Shown in pieces: positions 15,058-19,858 of a stretch of 19,858 nucleotides of DNA. Below the pieces are notes generated by a model, which saw only the letters and a list, made by a program, of their open reading frames with translations, searched no databases and had not been told where the DNA came from. A program made the translations under genes and the position numbers. How positions within the stretch are numbered: the stretch's first letter is position 1; each line of letters starts with the position of its first letter. The DNA lies in contig JALVAI010000388.1 in the NCBI GenBank assembly GCA_027011235.1, positions 1-19,858 of the forward strand, in the 5' to 3' direction. Source of the DNA: Desulfobulbaceae bacterium. Its GTDB lineage: Bacteria; Desulfobacterota; Desulfobulbia; Desulfobulbales; Desulfobulbaceae.

Positions 15058-15700
15058 AAAATTTGGAGTCATTCTCTCGGGCTGCGGCCACCAGGACGGG
15101 GCGGAGATCCATGAGGCCACCCTGACTTTGTGGGCCATTCACAAAAACGGGGCCGACTACCAATGCTTTGCCCCGGACATACCCCAGTACCATGTCCTTA
15201 ATCATATCACGGGCGAGGAGATGAATGAGCAGCGGAACGTGATGATAGAAGCCGCCCGTATTGCCCGCGGCGACATCAAACCCCTGAGCGCATATCGGGC
15301 TGAAGAATTCGACGGCCTGGTCATCCCCGGCGGTTTCGGCGCCGCAAAAAACCTGTGTACCTATGCTGCCGACGGCCCTGAATGCATGGTAAATGAGGAT
15401 GTTGCCGAGGCTGTGCGTTCCACGCACAGGGCAAAAAAACCGATCGGCGCCCTCTGCATAGCACCGGTTATCCTGGCCAGGGTGCTTGGCAAGGGCACCA
15501 TGACCATTGGCCAGGACCAGACTACGGCGGACCATCTAACAGCCATGGGTGCTACGCCTGTTCCGACATGGCAGGGAGAGATCGCCGTTGACACAAGTAA
15601 CAAAATCGTCACCACCCCATGTTATATGCTCAATTCCCGGGTCGACCAGATCGGCAAAGGGGCGGATAACCTCATTCGGGCCATGGCGGAACTCTGCTGA
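15050..15700 (+). CDS. elbB: ElbB, DJ-1/PfpI-type glyoxalase (isoprenoid biosynthesis protein)
   Basis: 216 aa, the expected length. The start KFGVILSGCGHQDGAEIHEA is the ElbB signature, followed by FDGLVIPGGFGAAKNLC (87-103) and the nucleophile elbow GALCIAP with C136. E19 matches the conserved acidic partner of the cysteine in this superfamily. E. coli ElbB has weak glyoxalase III activity and was linked to early isoprenoid synthesis; the true role is unsettled. GGGAGG inside the end of hpt serves as ribosome binding site, and the eight-base overlap makes it part of the TPR-hpt-elbB operon. Confidence 0.95.
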   Translation: MSKKFGVILSGCGHQDGAEIHEATLTLWAIHKNGADYQCFAPDIPQYHVLNHITGEEMNEQRNVMIEAARIARGDIKPLSAYRAEEFDGLVIPGGFGAAKNLCTYAADGPECMVNEDVAEAVRSTHRAKKPIGALCIAPVILARVLGKGTMTIGQDQTTADHLTAMGATPVPTWQGEIAVDTSNKIVTTPCYMLNSRVDQIGKGADNLIRAMAELC

Positions 15701-15708
15701 CCTACTGC

Positions 15709-15738
15709 TTGACAAGGGGACATCTGTTCTTATTCTAT
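15709..15738 (+). promoter_or_regulatory. Candidate sigma-70 promoter of htpX with overlapping palindrome
   Basis: A perfect -35 box TTGACA (15709-15714) is followed after 16 bases by TATTCT or after 18 bases by TTCTAT. Either -10 lies in the perfect 12-bp palindrome ATTCTATAGAAT (15732-15743), which could be an operator. There is no CIRCE element and no sigma-32 promoter that I can see. Confidence 0.55.
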
Positions 15739-15744
15739 AGAATG

Positions 15745-15779
15745 CCTTGAAAAATGAAAATTCTCATTTAAGGTCAAGG
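15745..15779 (+). promoter_or_regulatory. Nested inverted repeat in the htpX leader
   Basis: CCTTGA (15745-15750) pairs with TCAAGG (15774-15779), and inside it AAATGA (15752-15757) pairs with TCATTT (15764-15769) around a six-base loop. It lies between the candidate promoter and the start codon, 36 bases before the ATG. It could be an operator dyad or a 5'-UTR hairpin; no T-tract follows. Confidence 0.45.
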
Positions 15780-15814
15780 AACAGGACAAACCGTTAACAA
15801 AGCCCTTTGAAATT

Positions 15815-16663
15815 ATGAACAACACACTGAAAACATTTATCCTCATGGCCGCGCTCACCGGTCTTTTCATGGTCGGCGGCCAGATCCTCGGCGGCAGGCA
15901 GGGAATGGTCCTTGCCCTGGGTATCGCCCTGGTCATGAACTTTTTCGCCTACTGGAATTCCGACAAGATGGCCCTGGCCATGAACAGGGCCAGGGAGGTG
16001 TCCGAGGCTGAGGCGCCGGAGCTGCACCAGATTGTCGCCCGGCTCGCCCGGCGGGCAGGACTACCCAAACCACGGGTATACATCGTTGACAACCCGACAC
16101 CCAATGCCTTTGCCACCGGCCGTAACCCTGAACATGCCGCTGTAGCGGTTACCACAGGAATCATGCAGGTACTGAACAGGGAGGAACTGGAAGGAGTGCT
16201 GGGACACGAGCTTGGCCATATTAAAAACCGCGATATTCTCATCAGCTCAATAGCTGCGGTCATGGCCGGAGCCATCTCCTACCTGGCGACCATGGCCCAG
16301 TGGGCGATGATATTCGGCGGTGGACGCAGTGATGACGAGGGTGGCGGTAATCCCATCGCCATGCTGCTCATGATGATCGTGGCGCCTCTGGCCGCCTCAC
16401 TCATCCAGATGGCCATTTCCAGGAGCAGGGAATACATTGCCGATCGGACCGGCGCCGAAATATGCGGCCATCCCAAGGCGTTGGCCAGCGCTTTGCAAAA
16501 ACTGGCAACCTATAACCAGCAGCGGCCCATGCAGGTGAATCCGGCAGCGGCCCAGATGTATATTGTCAATCCGCTGAGAGGAGGCGCCATTGCCAGCCTG
16601 TTTTCCACCCATCCACCAATGGAAGAACGAATACGGCGGCTTCTGGCCATGCAGGACGTTTGA
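15815..16663 (+). CDS. htpX: HtpX, membrane M48 zinc metalloprotease
   Basis: 282 aa, normal for HtpX, an inner-membrane protease that helps remove misfolded membrane proteins under stress. Helices at about 5-25 and 30-46 come first; the zinc site is HELGH (131-135) with third ligand E206 in SREYIADRTGA. Further hydrophobic segments lie at about 141-165 and 180-200. The NPTPNAFATGRNPEHAAVAVTTG block (93-115) and the C-terminal STHPP are conserved. The start codon has no good ribosome binding site, though the upstream frame offers no better choice. It has its own candidate promoter and leader dyads and ends nine bases from a convergent gene. Confidence 0.95.
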   Translation: MNNTLKTFILMAALTGLFMVGGQILGGRQGMVLALGIALVMNFFAYWNSDKMALAMNRAREVSEAEAPELHQIVARLARRAGLPKPRVYIVDNPTPNAFATGRNPEHAAVAVTTGIMQVLNREELEGVLGHELGHIKNRDILISSIAAVMAGAISYLATMAQWAMIFGGGRSDDEGGGNPIAMLLMMIVAPLAASLIQMAISRSREYIADRTGAEICGHPKALASALQKLATYNQQRPMQVNPAAAQMYIVNPLRGGAIASLFSTHPPMEERIRRLLAMQDV

Positions 16664-16678
16664 AATACGTCATCAAAC
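16658..16678. terminator. Weak shared dyad between convergent stop codons
   Basis: GTTTGA-N9-TCAAAC. Each arm contains one gene's final Val codon and TGA stop, so the two genes end symmetrically. A six-pair stem without a T-tract is a weak bidirectional terminator candidate. Confidence 0.3.
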
Positions 16679-17350
16679 AGTTTGACAAAAACGGATAAAC
16701 CTTTCCGCATCAAGACAGACGCGGCCAAGCATGACGCCGGAGACCTCGGGAAGCGCCAGGATTTCTTCCACGTTTTCATCATTGACGCCACCGCCGTACA
16801 ACACCGGCCTGTGGACAAAATAGCTGTTCACCCGTTTGATACCGGCCCTGATGGCATCAATATCAGGGGCCGCCTCCAGGGCCACGGCTGAATCCGGCGT
16901 ATAGGCGCAGATAACCTCTTCCAGCTCTTCACTGTCAAGGGCGGCCCGCATGCCCGGCATTATGTCATCATCAAGACAGAGAATGGGCCTGATGCCAACG
17001 GCAACGCATTCACGGACCTGGGCGGCAACATCCTGGATAGTCTCATGGAAATATTTCCGCCTTTCCCGGTGCCCCACCAGGGCATACCGCACCATGTCCC
17101 GCACCCAAGACGCCGGCGTGGCGCCGGTATAGCTCCCCGGTGGATAGGGAGATACCCCCTGGGCGGCCAGGCATATTCCAGGCAGGGTATTTATCCGGGA
17201 AAAGATACGCTCCATATAGAGAAAAGGCACGGCAAGAACGGTTTCCCTACCCTCCCGATAATGACAATGGTCCCGAAGGGTCTGCACCCAATCCTCTGCC
17301 TGGTCCACGGGAATATTCGCTTTCCAGTTGGCGACTATCAGCTCTTTCAT
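16673..17350 (-). CDS. Triosephosphate isomerase family protein, divergent loop 6
   Basis: 225 aa from ATG 17350, which has GGAGGAGAGC directly upstream; an ATG at 17383 in frame has no such site. The TIM core is clear: NWKAN with K10, AAQGVSP and GSYTG (62-76), GHRERR with H94, and the phosphate-binding YGGGVNDEN (185-193). The catalytic-glutamate and lid region is unusual. Where bacterial TIMs have AYEPVWAIGTG this protein has AYTPDSAVALEAAPDIDAI. E159 may align with the glutamate of the shorter archaeal-type motif VAVEPPELIGTG, but the lid residues GTG are missing either way. The length is nearer archaeal TIMs (about 220-230) than bacterial (about 250). It may be a paralogue with altered substrate. 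Last gene of the metG-side operon, 36 bp after the membrane gene. Confidence 0.8.
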   Translation of the reverse strand: MKELIVANWKANIPVDQAEDWVQTLRDHCHYREGRETVLAVPFLYMERIFSRINTLPGICLAAQGVSPYPPGSYTGATPASWVRDMVRYALVGHRERRKYFHETIQDVAAQVRECVAVGIRPILCLDDDIMPGMRAALDSEELEEVICAYTPDSAVALEAAPDIDAIRAGIKRVNSYFVHRPVLYGGGVNDENVEEILALPEVSGVMLGRVCLDAERFIRFCQTV

Positions 17351-17386
17351 GCTCTCCTCCATTAACCTGTCAGGCCCATACATGGA

Positions 17387-18877
17387 TTATAAATCAAGCA
17401 GCTTATCTTTCGACAACCCGCTTCCCTGTTTCTGATAGAATTCGACAAAACTCACCCGTAACTTTTTCCCGGCCCGCAGGCCAAGCGTTTCATAGGGAAT
17501 GGCAACCTGTATGTCCCTGGCGCCGATATGGACCTGATTATCCGGCAAGGGCCCGAGAAATTTGCGGACACCGTTTTCAAGCCGAAAAAGACCCACATGT
17601 ATCCGTCCCTTGCGGGGAGCGTTGCGCGGCGCCTCCAGGGTGATGTCCAGGCCGTAATCATAACCGCTTCGAACCGCTTTCTTGCCGGCCCGTCCCCCTG
17701 TTCTGCGATCAACATCGGTGTCAAAGTAGACAACCGCCGGCCGGTACAACGGCTGGGAGGTGGTAGACGCCGCATTAAAGGCCGCGGCAAGGGGAAAATG
17801 CATCTGCAGATCAAGATGGAGGGTATTGGCGGCGGCACGCACTGAAACCGTGGCAATATCCAGCCAATGCCCGACACCGAAATCAACCGTATCTCCTGTG
17901 GGATCATGCCATACCTGGTGCTGGTTTCCGACCTTCACCGGCCCCCTGGATACTCTCTCCCCTGACCGCGGCACTGCGGGGTGGGAAGGATGTGGCCTGC
18001 CTGGCCTGCTCCGGGGGATTGCCTGCTGGTACTGTTGTTCAATCTGATGAAAAATCATTGGCAACCGGGGCCCCAGTGTGACCACTGCCCCCACCAGCCC
18101 CAATAACGGCACTATCATCCCTACTCCGGCCATCAGCCACCAGCGGCCGGTGGCGGCGGATGGCAGCGGATGAGCAGTTTCTTTCAGGTTCCGGTACAGG
18201 GCAACCATAAACAGAAAGAGAAAGGGAGTGAACAGCAAATACAATATCTGGCCGATATAAGGGATTAGTTCCAGGACAACAGCAATCAACCAGATGAGGA
18301 GCAACTTGCCAAAGGTAGTCCACCAACGCCCCTTGACACTGTAATGACTGGCAAGGACCGCATCCATCCCCCGCAGACCTTCATCATAGAGAGGATAGAG
18401 GGCGAACGCCATGGTGACCGATAAAAAGATTCCCGGCACGATAAAAAGGAGAAAACCGGCGATGACAATGGAACTGACAAGCAGCAGAATCCAACCCATG
18501 GCCCATAAACGCTGCCAACCCACCTTGAGGGCATCGATCACCCCAAGACCTTCATCCACGACCGCAGCCGTGGTTGCGCTCTGACTCCACAGGACAAAGA
18601 CCATGGCAAGACAGAAAAACAGGGCAAAGACAATGGCAGCCAATCCTGTCAAATGTCCGTGCTGCGCCTGGGCCACGGCCTGTTCCACTCCCCCGAACAA
18701 CATTTTGGTCACCAGGCCAAGCAGGAAAAGAATAATCAGCATGATCAGCCCGGATGCCAGCATGACCCCCACGATGGTCAAACCACGTCGCTTGTACTGT
18801 TCCCAGGCCTCAAGAAAAAGGTCCCTAAACCCCATCAGGTTGTTATTTGTGGTTGCATTCCTCTTGCTGACTTCCAT
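17387..18877 (-). CDS. Polytopic membrane protein with C-terminal extracytoplasmic domain
   Basis: 496 aa, no firm family. The first 270 residues hold about seven hydrophobic helices (roughly 33-57, 78-98, 128-146, 147-163, 189-207, 208-227, 247-268), with FRDLFLEAWEQYKRR before the first and IVPGIFLSVTMAFALYPLYDEG in the middle. This pattern resembles the glycerophosphodiester phosphodiesterase membrane domain/DUF975-type integral proteins. After a Pro/Arg-rich linker (285-312) comes a soluble domain of about 180 residues with YFDTDVDRRTGG (384-395) and GYDYGLDITLEA, a CBM9/DOMON-like beta-sandwich look. AGGAG lies eight bases before the ATG. It is 33 bp after yggU and precedes the TIM homologue. 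Function unknown; a transport or envelope role is possible. Confidence 0.7.
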   Translation of the reverse strand: MEVSKRNATTNNNLMGFRDLFLEAWEQYKRRGLTIVGVMLASGLIMLIILFLLGLVTKMLFGGVEQAVAQAQHGHLTGLAAIVFALFFCLAMVFVLWSQSATTAAVVDEGLGVIDALKVGWQRLWAMGWILLLVSSIVIAGFLLFIVPGIFLSVTMAFALYPLYDEGLRGMDAVLASHYSVKGRWWTTFGKLLLIWLIAVVLELIPYIGQILYLLFTPFLFLFMVALYRNLKETAHPLPSAATGRWWLMAGVGMIVPLLGLVGAVVTLGPRLPMIFHQIEQQYQQAIPRSRPGRPHPSHPAVPRSGERVSRGPVKVGNQHQVWHDPTGDTVDFGVGHWLDIATVSVRAAANTLHLDLQMHFPLAAAFNAASTTSQPLYRPAVVYFDTDVDRRTGGRAGKKAVRSGYDYGLDITLEAPRNAPRKGRIHVGLFRLENGVRKFLGPLPDNQVHIGARDIQVAIPYETLGLRAGKKLRVSFVEFYQKQGSGLSKDKLLDL

Positions 18878-18910
18878 TTCCTTTCTCCTGATCCTCCAAT
18901 GTGAAGGGGA

Positions 18911-19216
18911 TTATTCAAGACTACCTTCAAGTCCCAACCGCCGGCGGACGGTCTCTTCGTCAAGACCGGAAATCCAAACCTGCTTGCGCCGGTTTTTCAA
19001 CCCGGAACGCAACATTATCGATGATTTCGGCACCTTTAACTGCCGGGCGAGAAAGGCGACCACAGCCTTGTTCGCCTTGCCGTCCACCGGTGGCGTGGTC
19101 AGACGAAGCTTGAGGGTGCCATCGTGAATGCCGGCCAGTTCATTTTTTGCGGCCCGCGGCTGCACATGCAGGGCCAACAGGACCGAACCGTTGCGACCGG
19201 TCTGCAGGCAGGGCAT
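18911..19216 (-). CDS. yggU: DUF167/YggU family protein
   Basis: 101 aa, the family's usual size. The diagnostic stretches are all present: LHVQPRAAKNELAGIHDGTLKLRLTTPPVDGKANKAVVAFLARQLKVPKSSIMLRSGLKNRRKQVWI. Small alpha/beta cytoplasmic protein of unknown function, very often encoded next to yggT, as here. The start is six bases after the yggT stop. No strong ribosome binding site is visible, so translational coupling to yggT is likely. Confidence 0.93.
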   Translation of the reverse strand: MPCLQTGRNGSVLLALHVQPRAAKNELAGIHDGTLKLRLTTPPVDGKANKAVVAFLARQLKVPKSSIMLRSGLKNRRKQVWISGLDEETVRRRLGLEGSLE

Positions 19217-19222
19217 GACAGT

Positions 19223-19519
19223 TTACCGAAGAGTCATGGCGAGCTGCTGCAGGGTGGGAACCAGAAAACTCTGCAAAAAAACAACCGCCAGGATCAAAAC
19301 CATGGGACTGAGATCCAGACCGCCCATAACAGGCAGAACCCGCCTTATTCTGGCAAGCAAGGGCTCGGTCGCCTGAACCAGAAAACGAACAATGGGATTA
19401 TAGGGATCAGCGTTTACCCAGGATATAACGGCCCGACCGATAACGATCCAGATATAGGCGCTGAGGATAAAATTCAACAGTCTGGCAATGGCCAACAAAA
19501 AATTACTCAACATAAACAT
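19223..19519 (-). CDS. yggT: YggT family membrane protein
   Basis: 98 aa with two hydrophobic segments (about 5-32 and 70-90) and the YggT core between them: YIWIVIGRAVISWVNADPYNPIVRFLVQATEPLLARIRRVLP (22-63), then GGLDLSPMVLILAV. This single-repeat form is typical of deltaproteobacteria. YggT proteins sit in the inner membrane, often in division or cell-wall gene neighbourhoods, and are implicated in osmotic or ion homeostasis; mechanism is unknown. Starts at 19519 or 19513 are both possible, without a clear ribosome binding site. It is followed directly by yggU and preceded by a 74-bp gap to metG. Confidence 0.92.
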   Translation of the reverse strand: MFMLSNFLLAIARLLNFILSAYIWIVIGRAVISWVNADPYNPIVRFLVQATEPLLARIRRVLPVMGGLDLSPMVLILAVVFLQSFLVPTLQQLAMTLR

Positions 19520-19580
19520 GGATACCCGTAGATATTTTTTAATATTTTTTTATCTGGTTAACGACAATTACAGTGCAAAA

Positions 19581-19610
19581 GGGCAAAAAACTATCAGGCC
19601 ACTTTTGCCC
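19581..19610 (-). terminator. Possible terminator hairpin at the end of metG
   Basis: On the minus strand GGGCAAAA-N14-TTTTGCCC is followed by TTTTGC. The stem has eight pairs and spans the metG stop codon (19594-19596). The loop is long and the T-run short, so efficiency is uncertain; partial read-through into yggT is possible. Confidence 0.35.
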
Positions 19611-19858
19611 CCGGAGAAATATCCCCCTGAACGGTAGAAAGGACAAGTCTTTCCCGGCCCTGTTCGTCCGTATCCTTGGCCGCAAGCAGCATACCCTGTG
19701 ACGTCACACCCATCAGCTTTGCCGGTTTCAGATTGGCGACAATGATGACTTTTTTCCCCACCAGCTCTTCGGGTTGATAAAACCTGGCAATACCGGCAAC
19801 AACCGTCCGTTCCTCCGGCGCCTTGAGTGTCAATTCAAGAAGTTTGTCCGCCTTTTTA
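19594..19858 (-). CDS. metG: Methionyl-tRNA synthetase, C-terminal tRNA-binding domain (5' part outside window)
   Basis: Only the last 88 codons are in the window. They encode the EMAP/Trbp111-like OB-fold dimerisation and tRNA-binding domain. From the edge inward the frame reads KKADKLLELTLKAPEERT, then VVAGIARFYQPEELVGKKVIIVANLKPAKLMGVTSQGMLLAA, which is the strongly conserved end of MetG. The frame stays open to the right edge, so the ATG at 19833 is internal and not the start. A free-standing Trbp111/CsaA-like protein cannot be excluded without the upstream sequence, but KADKLLEL is typical of the MetG linker. It heads the yggT-yggU group if transcription reads through. Confidence 0.9.
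   Translation of the reverse strand, partial: KKADKLLELTLKAPEERTVVAGIARFYQPEELVGKKVIIVANLKPAKLMGVTSQGMLLAAKDTDEQGRERLVLSTVQGDISPGAKVA

Noticed and set aside
1..19858. CRISPR arrays, tRNA or rRNA genes, integrases, toxin-antitoxin pairs
   Set aside because: No regularly spaced repeats, cloverleaf sequences, rRNA signatures or matching protein motifs were seen on either strand.

Overview
The window looks like chromosomal DNA of a Gram-negative, sulfur-metabolising deltaproteobacterium (Desulfobacterota, probably near the Desulfobulbales). This is inferred from the gene set and protein style (a fused Sat-CysC, VanZ, GlrK/GlrR and MshEN proteins, many exported lipoproteins), not from a marker gene. 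There is no tRNA, rRNA, CRISPR array, transposase or phage gene.

Layout. At 1-2108 (-) an XPB/SSL2-type SF2 helicase is coupled to yaaA, which runs off the left edge. Their upstream region (2109-2472) holds a 189-bp element with imperfect terminal inverted repeats and a long internal hairpin, resembling a MITE. At 2473-3501 (+) lie an unrecognised exported protein and a HIT-family nucleotide hydrolase. At 3757-4278 (-) there is a small secreted FN3-like protein. From 10764 down to 4677 (-) runs a tight five-gene operon: Sat-CysC fusion, VanZ-like membrane protein with an extracytoplasmic domain, GlrK/QseE-like histidine kinase, QseG-like lipoprotein, and GlrR/QseF-like sigma-54 activator. At 11237-12034 (+) is a membrane-anchored MshEN (c-di-GMP type) protein. 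At 12218-15700 (+) an overlapping set encodes a long TPR lipoprotein, hpt and elbB. htpX follows at 15815-16663 (+). From 19858 down to 16673 (-) are metG (3' end only), yggT, yggU, a polytopic membrane protein with a soluble tail, and a divergent triosephosphate isomerase homologue.

The most interesting signal is regulatory. Between glrR and the FN3-like gene there are two exact copies of TGTC-N10-GACA, the site known for enterobacterial GlrR. About 255-340 bp downstream of them is a near-consensus sigma-54 promoter (TGGCACGGAATGTGCT on the minus strand, 4347-4332), which directly precedes the FN3-like secreted protein. The kinase, lipoprotein and activator therefore appear to control a neighbouring secreted protein. 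In enterobacteria the well-known target of this regulator is the sRNA gene glmY. The same operon carries an APS kinase fused to a sulfurylase domain whose catalytic motifs are altered, plus a VanZ-type membrane protein. Together with the MshEN and TPR proteins across the divergent gap, this suggests an envelope or surface-polysaccharide theme, but that link is inference.

Other points worth checking: the loss of catalytic-motif residues in the sulfurylase domain, the degenerate loop 6 of the TIM homologue, the strand-biased hairpin in the repeat element, and dyads in the htpX promoter and leader.
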